Notes: generated by a model from the letters alone, not told the origin. A DNA stretch of 8,207 nt from Oscillospiraceae bacterium (GCA_003517915.1 DOZQ01000106.1:1-8207), one strand, 5' to 3'. Shown: positions 1-7,377, counted from the first letter of the stretch. Program-made: numbers and translations.

Positions 1-481
1 GGAAGGAATATTTCAGCGCCGCGCCATCGTTATATGCACAAAAGATCATATTTACATCGGTATCCCCGCTGCGCAGACTGACAGTCAGTTCATTGTATTT
101 ATCCGGGATGACAGCCATCTGATTCAGCGGGTCGTTCCAGGAAGTGTTGTTAGCGGCGGTGGCGGTGCTTAGCAGTTCAAATCCGCTGTCAAGCGTGCCG
201 TAATCCAGCCGCAGCCCCAGTTTGGAATTCTCGACTACCCGGATGCCATTATAAACGACCTCGTAGTAGGCTTCGCCGGCAGAGGAGAGCCAAAAACTCA
301 TGAATAGCTCACCGTTCGGAGAGTACACCTCTTTCAGAGTGTTGACATCCTCATAGATTTCATCCGCGGAGGGGTAGTCGCCCGGCGCCGCCGAGACCGT
401 CATGCTGATTCCGGCAGCACAGGCGGAGGCCATAAGCGCCAGAGTCAGCAGGGCGGCAAGATATTTTTTGATTTTAGACAT
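1..481 (-). CDS. Secreted glycoside hydrolase, GH97 family, N-terminal part (cut by window edge)
   Basis: Only the first 160 codons lie in the window; the C-terminus and catalytic barrel are beyond position 1. Residues 1-32 form a signal peptide: a Lys-rich start, a hydrophobic core around 7-24 and a likely cleavage after VSA (29-31). A Cys at 21 lacks a good lipobox, so I read it as a secreted rather than lipid-anchored protein. Residues 50-160 match the GH97 N-terminal beta-sandwich pattern: a YSPNGEL segment (53-59), a YNG turn with LGL (77-79, 88-90), YNELTVSL (129-136), and AYNDGAALKYSF (149-160), which resembles the family's AYDDGVAFRY motif. GH97 enzymes are alpha-glucosidases or alpha-galactosidases related to SusB. 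Which activity applies cannot be told because the catalytic domain is missing. The ATG is chosen because AAAGGA lies 9 nt upstream (491-496) and the signal peptide begins there. A hairpin separates it from the glycosyltransferase genes, so it probably has its own promoter. Confidence 0.8.
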   Translation of the reverse strand, partial: MSKIKKYLAALLTLALMASACAAGISMTVSAAPGDYPSADEIYEDVNTLKEVYSPNGELFMSFWLSSAGEAYYEVVYNGIRVVENSKLGLRLDYGTLDSGFELLSTATAANNTSWNDPLNQMAVIPDKYNELTVSLRSGDTDVNMIFCAYNDGAALKYSF

Positions 482-490
482 TATTGTCCA

Positions 491-496
491 TCCTTT
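491..496 (-). promoter_or_regulatory. Ribosome binding site of the GH97 gene
   Basis: AAAGGA on the minus strand, 9 nt before the ATG at 481-479. It fixes the start at the signal peptide. An ATG overlapping this site is out of frame and soon stops. Confidence 0.65.
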
Positions 497-575
497 CTAT
501 TATACGGTCTGATTGTTGCTTGCGTTTTTCTTTTTCACCCCTTCTTTACAAAAAAGTTCATAAAACTACGCGAAT

Positions 576-605
576 ATTATACTATATACGTATTAATTAT
601 AGTAT
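576..605 (-). promoter_or_regulatory. Candidate operator/promoter palindrome upstream of GH97 gene
   Basis: Positions 579-586 (ATACTATA) and 598-605 (TATAGTAT) are a perfect 8-bp inverted repeat with an 11-bp spacer. Its left arm overlaps a perfect minus-strand -10 hexamer TATAAT at 576-581. No convincing -35 hexamer stands 16-18 bp upstream, so a promoter here would depend on an activator or the call is wrong. A dyad overlapping the -10 of a sugar hydrolase gene would fit a substrate-responsive regulator site; that is inference. Confidence 0.35.
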
Positions 606-610
606 AAAGT

Positions 611-650
611 CCATAAAAAATAAAGACAAATGCGTCTCATTTTATTATGG
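611..650 (-). terminator. Probable terminator hairpin after the glycosyltransferase operon
   Basis: The arms 611-627 and 634-650 form a long imperfect AT-rich hairpin (about 14 of 17 positions pair, counting one G-U) with a 6-nt loop. On the minus strand the downstream arm contains a U-rich tract (TTTATTTTTT). It begins 10 nt after the stop codon of the gene at 660-1475. The arrangement suits an intrinsic terminator that isolates the GH97 gene. The stem is weak in GC. Confidence 0.5.
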
Positions 651-659
651 ATTATAGTC

Positions 660-1475
660 TCATTCCCGCATAAGAGAAAATTTATCGCTGAAGAAGTCTA
701 CTTGCCATGGACTGACATGAATATTTGCCAGAGCATTAAGCCCCATCGCCCCGTATTTCTTGACAAGGCCGTCAAAATTGGCGTATAAGTCGTCACTAAG
801 CTCGAAGCGCTGCCCGCCTACCGCGTGATATACCACCGAATTGTAGTTTATTTTAGGAATCCAGTTTGCGCGGGTACCGTAATAGTAGTGGTAAGCCAAA
901 AGCAGGCTGTCATCCTCAAACGCCTGCATACCCTTGAGAAATCGCGCGTCATAACCTCCCACGGCCTTGAGGACTTCTGTTTTATGAACGCAGGGGAGGG
1001 TAAAGCCGCGTTCGACCCGGTTGCTTTTAAATGGTGCCAAAAAGGTGTCGATATCATTTGGATAGTATTCTGTTATTTTAGGATCCGACACTATGCCGCA
1101 GCCGATCACCGGCTCATCCTCGTTGGCTTTTAAATAGTCGATAAGCGCGTTTTCCCAGTCTGACGCGAAAATCATGTCCGGATGCAGCTCACTTATAAAT
1201 TCGGCATCGGGGAACCGCTCGTAAACATGCTCAAAGCAACCCTGCCGGCCGACTACCGTGCCGGTGTTTGTCCCGCTGCCTATAATCTCGCAGTCAAGCT
1301 TAAACTGTTTTAGGTACTGTGCGAGATCTTCGTTTGTAAGGCAGCCCTGATTAAAAATAATCACGGTTTTATAGGCGCTTTTTTCGAGTGAGCCAAGACA
1401 CCGTCCGGACATCTCCAAATCCAGCTCACGCGAATTTTCACGTATTAAGAGAAGCAGGGTGTGAATCAGCTCCAT
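660..1475 (-). CDS. GT2-like (GT-A fold) glycosyltransferase
   Basis: A 271-residue cytosolic protein without signal peptide or membrane segments, the length of a bare GT-A domain. Features of family 2-type transferases: a beta-strand and nucleotide-binding start at 37-44 (TVIIFNQG), an NTG motif with FEHVYERF at 70-88, a strand ending in ELHPD (96-100) where most family members carry the metal-binding DXD, and the acceptor-side motif GGYDARF...FEDDSLLLAYH (173-196), which supplies the likely catalytic acid/base pair E187/D188. The donor and acceptor sugars cannot be predicted. It is translationally coupled to the preceding large glycosyltransferase: that gene's TGA and this ATG share one base (TGATG, 1477-1473). 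AAAGGA at 1487-1492 lies inside the upstream gene. A hairpin follows, so it is likely the last gene of the unit. The family call is good; the specificity is open. Confidence 0.8.
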   Translation of the reverse strand: MELIHTLLLLIRENSRELDLEMSGRCLGSLEKSAYKTVIIFNQGCLTNEDLAQYLKQFKLDCEIIGSGTNTGTVVGRQGCFEHVYERFPDAEFISELHPDMIFASDWENALIDYLKANEDEPVIGCGIVSDPKITEYYPNDIDTFLAPFKSNRVERGFTLPCVHKTEVLKAVGGYDARFLKGMQAFEDDSLLLAYHYYYGTRANWIPKINYNSVVYHAVGGQRFELSDDLYANFDGLVKKYGAMGLNALANIHVSPWQVDFFSDKFSLMRE

Positions 1476-3751
1476 CAGCTTATTTTTCCTTTCAGCGCGC
1501 TTCGGTTTATCTCGACGGCGGGAGAGTCGGGCTTGAATACGGCCGCCGCCTCATTGTATTTTTGCGCGTTTACAAAGTCGCCCATTTCGTAATAGCACAC
1601 GCAGCACTCTATATTTGGAATATAACCCCAGTAATCCATGAGTATAAATCCCAGCGTATGCGGTGGGTCTAAAGAGGCGGCCAGCTTGAACCATGCTAGA
1701 GCCGAGTCAAGATTACCGTCATTTTTATAGAAATAGCCTATTTCGCAGCAGGCTTCGGCGCGCGGGGGAGCATATTCAAAGCTTTTAAGCAAAATCGGCA
1801 GAACCTTGCTTTTATCACCCAGTGCTTTGTAGATGATTGCGAGGTTAAAGCAGGATGCGATGTTGTCCTCCTGCCAGCCTTTTTTGCCGTCCAAAAATTT
1901 TTCAAAATAATATGCTGATTTTATTCGCATTCCGTGATCCATGAGCTCGCGTGCGTAATAATATTGTTCACGCGGATCGAATTCCTTGCCTTTTTTCTCA
2001 AGCGCCTCATAAATTTTCAGGTTGCGGTCATGCTGCCCCTCCCTGACTTCCATTTTTTTGTGGTGCACCTCTATGTCATAGTGAACTATATTGCCGATAA
2101 GCGGGATACACTCATGCACGGCTCCTTGCCAGAGAAAATTCTTTTCCCGCCTGATAAGCCGTTCGCGGGTAGAGGAATGTATGGGGTTGCCTCCCGCGTC
2201 AAAATGAGTAAGATATTTCATTGTGACAATGTCGGTTTGCGGGTTAAGTGTATCTTTGAGATTTTTGAGCTTAATCATATTTTCTTCGGTTAGAATATCG
2301 TCGGCGTCCAGCCACATCTGGTAATCCATTGTCGCCTTTGAAAAAGCAAAGTTGCGCGCCGCCGAAAAATCATTTATCCACTCAAAATCATAGACATTAT
2401 CTGTATACTTTTTGGCGATTGCTTTAGTTTTATCGTCAGAGCCGGTGTCGACAATTATAATCTCGTCAACCACATCTTTTACGCTGTCCAGACAGCGCGC
2501 GAGTACTTTTTCCTCGTTTTTAACAATCATGCACAAACTTATTGTGTTAATCGGTCTCACCTCTGATTTATTTGATGCTTCCCGGGTGCCGGAAAGCTGT
2601 TCGCCGTTTTGCTCCGCCTTCTCCGCGATTATTTGATAGGTGGATATATCCCTGTAATATTCCTCAAGCTTGCCGGACGTAATGTCCCAGTCGAATTCCT
2701 CCGCGGTTTTAAGGGCGCCTTCGCTCAGCCGGCTTCTTAATTCGGCGTCGTTTAGCAGCAGTTCGAGCTTGCCGGCAATATCGAAAACATTCTCTTTTTC
2801 TATAATCAGCGCGTTTTCATCCTCCCGGACATATTCGTTTACCCCGCCGCAGTCGGTTGTAACAACCGCCGCGCCGCAGGTCATGGCCTCAAGCGCCGGC
2901 AGGCAAAAGGATTCAAACAGTGAGGCGCAGACATATATATCGGTTCGCCTCAGACAGTCGCCTATAAAGTGCTGCTCGGGATTTACGACGGCGGGTTCGC
3001 TTATGTCCGCGCCCGGCGCGCCGGGAGTGATCCAAATAAATTCAAAATCATGCCCTTTTCCCCTGAGCTGATTTACAGCCGATATAATATCGGGTATGCG
3101 CTTGAAATAGATATAATCGGGGCCTATGGCGGTAATAACCGGTTTTTTGTTTTTGGATTTCAGCGTGGGGTCGGGATAAAAAACCGCATTATCAACCGCG
3201 TTTGGGATTACCTCCGCATTTATGCCGAATCCGTCTTTAAGATTTTGCGCCGCAAAGCTCGAAACGGTGTAGACAAACGGCGCGAGCTGCAGCTGCTTTT
3301 TTATGTGCGACATGGTGTGGTCGTCCATTGCCGCAGGATCAAACAGGTGCGAGTCTCCCTGCTCGAAATAGACAACCGGAGCGATTTGCTGCTCAATGCA
3401 TTCGTATACTTCTTTCCAGTAGGTCGCAACAATGACATCACACTTGGGAATATGCTCGCACAGCACCTCATCGAAGGCCGGCTGTATGAAATCAACACGG
3501 TTGTTAAGAGGGAACCAGCCCGGCTTAGGCATATGAGATAAGACGCTAATCTTATGTCCTTTTTCTACAAGGCGGTTGCAATGCTCCAAAATTATCTTGC
3601 TGCCCCCGCATAATCCGGTCCATGTCATGACATACACAATGTGCAAAAGGTCTTTTTTGTCCCCGGTTTTTTTAAGCGCCATCGGCCGTGCGTTTTGAAG
3701 CCGTTTGTCTCTGCGCTCAAATTCCTTTTGCCTGAACTCCGAGTAGGACAT
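1475..3751 (-). CDS. Multidomain glycosyltransferase: GT4 + SunS-like GT2 + TPR-like C-terminus
   Basis: A 758-residue protein when started at 3751. Residues 1-30 are a charged helix. Residues about 36-370 are a GT-B (GT4-type) domain: a glycine-rich loop WTGLCGGSK (44-52) and the hallmark EX7E motif ESFCLPALE (280-288), followed by CGG and a VNEYV segment. Residues about 400-567 are a GT-A domain: SLCMIVKNEE (405-414), IIIVDTGSDD (431-440), the metal-binding WLDADD (480-485) and a WQGAVHE segment near 541-547, as in SunS-like transferases. Residues about 572-757 are helical, with TPR-like signatures (LAIIYKALGD, IGYFYKNDGNLDSALAWFKLA). Two catalytic centres in one chain suggest consecutive sugar additions; TPRs often bind a protein acceptor. 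The frame stays open to a GTG at 3835, but that codon lies in a perfect hairpin. AAGGAG at 3763-3768 supports 3751. It overlaps the next gene by one base. The acceptor is unknown. Confidence 0.85.
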   Translation of the reverse strand: MSYSEFRQKEFERRDKRLQNARPMALKKTGDKKDLLHIVYVMTWTGLCGGSKIILEHCNRLVEKGHKISVLSHMPKPGWFPLNNRVDFIQPAFDEVLCEHIPKCDVIVATYWKEVYECIEQQIAPVVYFEQGDSHLFDPAAMDDHTMSHIKKQLQLAPFVYTVSSFAAQNLKDGFGINAEVIPNAVDNAVFYPDPTLKSKNKKPVITAIGPDYIYFKRIPDIISAVNQLRGKGHDFEFIWITPGAPGADISEPAVVNPEQHFIGDCLRRTDIYVCASLFESFCLPALEAMTCGAAVVTTDCGGVNEYVREDENALIIEKENVFDIAGKLELLLNDAELRSRLSEGALKTAEEFDWDITSGKLEEYYRDISTYQIIAEKAEQNGEQLSGTREASNKSEVRPINTISLCMIVKNEEKVLARCLDSVKDVVDEIIIVDTGSDDKTKAIAKKYTDNVYDFEWINDFSAARNFAFSKATMDYQMWLDADDILTEENMIKLKNLKDTLNPQTDIVTMKYLTHFDAGGNPIHSSTRERLIRREKNFLWQGAVHECIPLIGNIVHYDIEVHHKKMEVREGQHDRNLKIYEALEKKGKEFDPREQYYYARELMDHGMRIKSAYYFEKFLDGKKGWQEDNIASCFNLAIIYKALGDKSKVLPILLKSFEYAPPRAEACCEIGYFYKNDGNLDSALAWFKLAASLDPPHTLGFILMDYWGYIPNIECCVCYYEMGDFVNAQKYNEAAAVFKPDSPAVEINRSALKGKIS

Positions 3752-3762
3752 TTTATATAATT

Positions 3763-3768
3763 CTCCTT
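3763..3768 (-). promoter_or_regulatory. Ribosome binding site deciding the start of the large glycosyltransferase
   Basis: AAGGAG on the minus strand, 11 nt before the ATG at 3751-3749. The in-frame extension to the GTG at 3835 has no such site and begins inside a hairpin, so 28 residues are removed from the longest reading. Confidence 0.7.
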
Positions 3769-3816
3769 TAAAATCTATTTGATTGGTAAGTGTCTGCTTG
3801 CCAAAATCTAATGTCC

Positions 3817-3835
3817 GTGGGCGCACAGCGCCCAC
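3817..3835 (-). terminator. Perfect 8-bp GC-rich hairpin between capF and the large glycosyltransferase
   Basis: GTGGGCGC (3817-3824) and GCGCCCAC (3828-3835) pair perfectly around a 3-nt loop. On the minus strand it lies between the capF stop and the next start, followed by a weak T tract (GATTTT). It could be a partial terminator, an RNA-processing or stability hairpin, or an attenuator that lowers expression of the downstream glycosyltransferases. The short U tract makes full termination unlikely. Confidence 0.4.
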
Positions 3836-3845
3836 ATGACCAAAT

Positions 3846-3899
3846 ATTACTGCGGCAAATTTGCAACTCGAATTTCCGACTTTTAAGTGCCGGAGTAAT
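3846..3899 (-). other. Inverted repeat just after capF stop
   Basis: Arms 3846-3857 and 3888-3899 (12 nt each) pair at 11 of 12 positions. Inside the loop, AAATT and AATTT can form a second short stem. It begins 5 nt after the capF TAG. No clear U tract follows on the minus strand. Probable 3' RNA structure of the capE-capF message; function uncertain. Confidence 0.4.
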
Positions 3900-3904
3900 A
3901 TATT

Positions 3905-5011
3905 CTAAACCGTCATCGTATAGGTGTCGGGATTTTTAGGATCAAAGCATTCGTTTGCCCACATCACCGTAACCATATTTGTGCTGCCCGTGTTTTCAAT
4001 GCTGTGCGCATATCCCGGGGGAATGTCAACCACCCGCAGATGGTCTTCGTCCACACTGTATTCGGTGACCCGCTCGCCCCCGACCGGCCTAAAGCGGATT
4101 ATCCCCCGTCCGCTCACCACCAAAAATTTTTCATTTTTGCTGTGATGCCAGTGGTTTCCCTTTGTAACGCCGGGTTTGGAGATATTTACCGAGACCTGTC
4201 CGTCCGCCATGCGCAAAAATTCCGTGAACGTTCCCCGTGTATCCGTATGAATCTTTAGAGGATAGTCAAATTCACCGGAAGGTAAATAGCTTAAATATGT
4301 GCTGTAAAGCTTTTTTGTAAAGGCGTCAGAAAGCTCAGGTATGCGCAGGCTCTCTCGTTTGTCGTGAAAGCCTTTCAGCAATTTGGCGACGCGGCCGAGC
4401 TTTATGGAATAAACGGGTTCTAAATCATAGAATTCGCCCGTGCACGGGGTGTCCCCTTGAGCCGTGCGAATGAACTGCTCCGTTAGGTCGTCAATATACA
4501 CAAGTTTAAGTACGGTTTCGCTGTCATTTATCTGAATAGGAATTCCGCGCGCTATATTATGGCAAAAGGTTGCGACGGCACTGTTATAGCCGGGTCTGCA
4601 CCATTTGCCGAATACGTTTGGCAGGCGGTAAACGAAAACAGGTGTATCGGTTTTTTTACCGTAGGAGAAAACAAGGTCTTCCATGGCTTTTTTGCTTTGC
4701 CCGTATGGATTGTAGGCTGCCGCTTGAACAGACGATGCGGCAAGCACGGACGCCTTACCGCCGTTTTTTTCAAGTTCCTCAAGTAAACGCTGTGTAAAAT
4801 CCGCGTTGCCGGACATAAACTCCCCGGTATCCCGCGGACGGTTTACACCCGCTAAATGAAACACAAAATCGCAGCGTTCCGCATAGGTATCAAGCAACCG
4901 GGGGTCTGTGTCTATGTCATATTCCATTATATTTGTATATCCGTTCTGACGCAGATGCCAAAGGAGGTTACGTCCAATAAAACCGTTTGAGCCGGTGACA
5001 AGAATCTCCAT
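3905..5011 (-). CDS. capF: CapF-type UDP-2-acetamido-2,6-dideoxy-hexulose reductase (SDR + cupin)
   Basis: A 368-residue bifunctional enzyme, the usual length for CapF/FnlB/WbjC. Residues 1-245 are an extended SDR domain: the NADPH-binding GSNGFIG (7-13), FHLAGVNRP (51-59), the ASSVQ strand with Ser (93-94) and the catalytic pair Y103/K107 in YGQSK, then YRLPNVFGKW (128-137). Residues 246-368 are a cupin domain typical of this family: DTRGTFTEF (257-265), SKPGVTKGNHWHHSKNEKF (278-296) with candidate metal ligands H287, H289, H290 and E294, and PPGYAHSIEN (331-340) with H336. In the known pathway the cupin acts on the CapE product and the SDR domain reduces the 4-keto group with NADPH, giving UDP-N-acetyl-6-deoxy-L-talosamine. 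The ATG directly abuts the capE stop (TAAATG), and GGAG at 5020-5023 inside capE gives an 8-nt spacing. Cytosolic. The call is firm. Confidence 0.93.
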   Translation of the reverse strand: MEILVTGSNGFIGRNLLWHLRQNGYTNIMEYDIDTDPRLLDTYAERCDFVFHLAGVNRPRDTGEFMSGNADFTQRLLEELEKNGGKASVLAASSVQAAAYNPYGQSKKAMEDLVFSYGKKTDTPVFVYRLPNVFGKWCRPGYNSAVATFCHNIARGIPIQINDSETVLKLVYIDDLTEQFIRTAQGDTPCTGEFYDLEPVYSIKLGRVAKLLKGFHDKRESLRIPELSDAFTKKLYSTYLSYLPSGEFDYPLKIHTDTRGTFTEFLRMADGQVSVNISKPGVTKGNHWHHSKNEKFLVVSGRGIIRFRPVGGERVTEYSVDEDHLRVVDIPPGYAHSIENTGSTNMVTVMWANECFDPKNPDTYTMTV

Positions 5012-6028
5012 TTATACAACTCCTTTTAATTCCATTTGAACGTAATTCAGCCTTAAAAGCCGTTTTTTAATCTCTCCGACATTCAGCCTCTCGGTGTTAT
5101 GAGAGGTGTACGGTTCGGCTTCATCAAACAGTCGTTCGCCGCTTTCAAAATATTTACCGTAATTGAGGTCTCTGCCGTCCAGAGGTATGCGAAAATAGCC
5201 GCCCAGATCTTCGGCCTTGGCTTTTTCTTCCGATGTAGCCAAGGTTTCAAAAAGCTTTTCGCCGTGGCGGGTGCCTATAGTACGCCGCTCCGCACCGGGG
5301 TTAAACAATTCGCTCACCGCCCGAGCGAGATCGCCGACCGTGCAGGCAGGGGATTTCTGAATAAACAGGTCTCCCGGCTCGGCGTTTTCATAAGCGAACA
5401 GCACCAGCTCGACTGCCTCCTCAAGGCTCATTAAAAACCGCGTCATATTCGGGTTTGTTATCATAAGCGCCTGACCGGCTTTTATCTGCTCAATAAACAA
5501 AGGGATCACAGAACCACGTGAACACATGACATTTCCATATCGTGTGCAGGTGATCAGCGTTTTGTTGGTGGTACGGGATTTGGCGAGCGCGACCTTTTCC
5601 ATCATGGCCTTGGAGGTGCCCATTGCGTTAATGGGATATGCGGCCTTGTCGGTGGAAAGGCATATGACCTTTTTAACGCCTTCTTCAATTGCGCAGGAAA
5701 GGACATTGTCAGTGCCAAGAATATTTGTTTTGACCGCTTCAAACGGGAAAAATTCACATGAGGGCACTTGCTTGAGCGCCGCCGCGTGAAAAATATAATC
5801 CACTCCATACACCGCGTTGCGAACGCTGGAAATGTCGCGCACGTCGCCGATATGGAACTTGATTTTGTCATTCTGGTACGCCTTGCGCATATCGTCCTGC
5901 TTTTTTTCGTCCCGGGAAAATATTCTGATCTCCCCGAGGCCGGAGTTTAAAAAGCGGCTAAGCACAGCGTTGCCGAAGCTGCCCGTGCCGCCGGTGATCA
6001 TAAGCGTTTTACCGTTGAAATCCTCCAT
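5012..6028 (-). CDS. capE: CapE-type UDP-N-acetylglucosamine 4,6-dehydratase/5-epimerase
   Basis: A 338-residue extended SDR enzyme, full length for CapE/FnlA/WbjB. It shows the NADP-binding GGTGSFG (13-19), GDVRD (61-65), the characteristic HAAALKQVPSCEFFPFEAVKTN region (81-102), LSTDKAAYP (124-132), and MGTSK (136-140), where the YxxxK catalytic motif of most SDRs is replaced by MxxxK. This replacement is known for the inverting CapE subgroup. RYGNVMCSRGSVIPLF (163-178) and TRFLMSLEEAV (196-206) are further family blocks. The known reaction turns UDP-GlcNAc into UDP-2-acetamido-2,6-dideoxy-beta-L-arabino-4-hexulose, the substrate of CapF encoded immediately downstream. GAGAGG lies 11 nt before the ATG, and inverted repeats at 6098-6128 precede it. 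The third pathway gene (capG/fnlC) is not adjacent on either side. Cytosolic; probably the first gene of the capE-capF-glycosyltransferase unit. Confidence 0.93.
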   Translation of the reverse strand: MEDFNGKTLMITGGTGSFGNAVLSRFLNSGLGEIRIFSRDEKKQDDMRKAYQNDKIKFHIGDVRDISSVRNAVYGVDYIFHAAALKQVPSCEFFPFEAVKTNILGTDNVLSCAIEEGVKKVICLSTDKAAYPINAMGTSKAMMEKVALAKSRTTNKTLITCTRYGNVMCSRGSVIPLFIEQIKAGQALMITNPNMTRFLMSLEEAVELVLFAYENAEPGDLFIQKSPACTVGDLARAVSELFNPGAERRTIGTRHGEKLFETLATSEEKAKAEDLGGYFRIPLDGRDLNYGKYFESGERLFDEAEPYTSHNTERLNVGEIKKRLLRLNYVQMELKGVV

Positions 6029-6097
6029 ATTTACACACGCCTCTCAATGTTCTGTCCGATTGATAAGTTATAAGTAAAACGGGATATTTACAGTATC

Positions 6098-6128
6098 CAT
6101 CTTATGTTGAACATATTTAAGATGTTCA
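6098..6128 (-). promoter_or_regulatory. Overlapping inverted repeats upstream of capE
   Basis: Two perfect 7-bp dyads interlock: CATCTTA (6098-6104) with TAAGATG (6118-6124), and TGAACAT (6108-6114) with ATGTTCA (6122-6128). They lie 70-100 bp before the capE ATG and downstream of the transporter hairpin, a natural place for an operator. The two dyads share bases and so cannot form together as RNA. I found no convincing -35/-10 pair beside them. Confidence 0.35.
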
Positions 6129-6147
6129 CTCGTCCCACATAGCGACA

Positions 6148-6181
6148 ACATGGGGCCGGCGGTTTCCCGCCGACCCCATGT
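6148..6181 (-). terminator. Strong hairpin terminator after the MFS gene
   Basis: Arms 6148-6162 and 6167-6181 (15 nt each) pair at 14 positions with one C/A mismatch and a 4-nt loop; the core is GC-rich. It starts 29 nt after the transporter stop codon (6213-6211). The U tract on the minus side is poor (TGTTGT), so termination may be partial or aided by a factor. It separates the transporter from capE. Confidence 0.55.
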
Positions 6182-6210
6182 TTCAAAAATATTCTTTATA
6201 CGTCGGGCAT

Positions 6211-7377
6211 TTACCCGGATTTTTTATACAATCCTCTAACCGTAAATATCATAAGCAGCGTAAGCGCGCCCAAAAACACCGGAAGCAGGCTGTAGCCAAC
6301 CGACGCTCCGATCAGCCCAAATAAAAAGGGGATAAATGTTGTACCCACATATGCGCATGCCATTTGAAGACCTATCATAGACCCCGAATATTCACTTCCG
6401 AAGTTAATGGGAGTTTCGTGTATCAGGTTGGGATAAATGGGCGCTAAACCAAGTCCTGTAATAAAAAGCCCCGCTAAGGCGAAATATTCATGAAGCGGAA
6501 GAAATAAAACGATTATTCCTGCCGCAAGCAGAATTTGGCCGAACTGAACCATCTGTTTGTGGCGAAGTTTTATGGCAAGAAATCCGGATAAAAACCTGCC
6601 GAATGTGATACCGAAAAAATATAAAGATATCCAGCTTGCGGCAACCTCTGCGGAGATTCCGCGAACGGTTACAAGATAGCTGCTTCCCCATAAGCCCGCT
6701 GTGCTTTCAATACCGCAGTAGCAAAAGAAGGTGCTCAGCGCTTGCCATGCTCCCGGCAGGCCAATAAGCCGCCTAATAGATGAAATCCGCCCTTTTGTTT
6801 CTTCGTTCTTACTTTTTGAAGCCTGTGCCTTTCTCCAAAGCGGCAGTGAAATCAGCAACAGCGCCGAAAGCGCAAGCTGAAATATACCTATCACGCGGTA
6901 GCCGGCGTTCCATGATTGCTGACGTACAAGGCAAAATGATATGACAACTGGCCCGAGTGAAGCGCCGATACCCCAAAAACAGTGCAGCCAACTCATATGT
7001 TTTGCTTTATAATGCAGAGCTACAAAATTATTGAGAGCGGCGTCCACCGAACCGGCTCCCAAACCCATCGGAACGGCGAAAACACAAAGCCACGCAAAGC
7101 TTTTTGAAAAAGAAAATCCCACCAGAGCGAAAGCGGTCATTAGAACGCTAAAAGATGTTGTCAAGCCGGTTCCAAGCTTTCTTATCACTCTGGCGCTGCC
7201 AAGACTGGAGATAACGGTGCCTACCGATATAATCACTGAAATAATCCCCGCGCTCTCCATCGATACTCCCAGACCCTCATACATGGACGGCCACGCACTC
7301 CCCAAAAGAGAATCCGGCAGTCCCAGGCTTATAAATGCCAAATAGATAATTCCCAGAAGTAAAAGCAATATATACAC
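6211..7377 (-). CDS. MFS transporter, 12 predicted membrane segments
   Basis: A 388-residue, very hydrophobic integral membrane protein of usual MFS length. Hydrophobic stretches fall roughly at 2-20, 41-60, 72-90, 94-118, 137-152, 160-180, 210-230, 244-266, 278-295, 298-316, 333-355 and 361-380. A charged cytoplasmic loop (about 181-205, rich in Lys, Arg, Ser) splits two six-helix halves. RVIRKLG (63-69) is a reduced MFS motif A after helix 2. The segment GLGAGSVDAALNNFVALHY with WLHCFWGIGASLGP (105-143) is typical of FucP-like and related small-solute MFS families, so a sugar or similar substrate is possible but unproven. The start is GTG at 7377; no in-frame ATG lies upstream before a stop near 7437, and no strong Shine-Dalgarno site is seen. 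A nearby ATG is out of frame. A strong hairpin follows. It runs divergently from the repeat-protein gene. Confidence 0.82.
   Translation of the reverse strand: MYILLLLLGIIYLAFISLGLPDSLLGSAWPSMYEGLGVSMESAGIISVIISVGTVISSLGSARVIRKLGTGLTTSFSVLMTAFALVGFSFSKSFAWLCVFAVPMGLGAGSVDAALNNFVALHYKAKHMSWLHCFWGIGASLGPVVISFCLVRQQSWNAGYRVIGIFQLALSALLLISLPLWRKAQASKSKNEETKGRISSIRRLIGLPGAWQALSTFFCYCGIESTAGLWGSSYLVTVRGISAEVAASWISLYFFGITFGRFLSGFLAIKLRHKQMVQFGQILLAAGIIVLFLPLHEYFALAGLFITGLGLAPIYPNLIHETPINFGSEYSGSMIGLQMACAYVGTTFIPFLFGLIGASVGYSLLPVFLGALTLLMIFTVRGLYKKSG

Noticed and set aside
2969..3541. 190-residue plus-strand frame inside the large glycosyltransferase
   Set aside because: It lies wholly antisense to the well-supported GT4 domain and shows no domain features.
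3752..3835. 28-residue N-terminal extension of the large glycosyltransferase from a GTG at 3835
   Set aside because: It begins inside a perfect hairpin, has no ribosome binding site, and the ATG at 3751 has a good AAGGAG.
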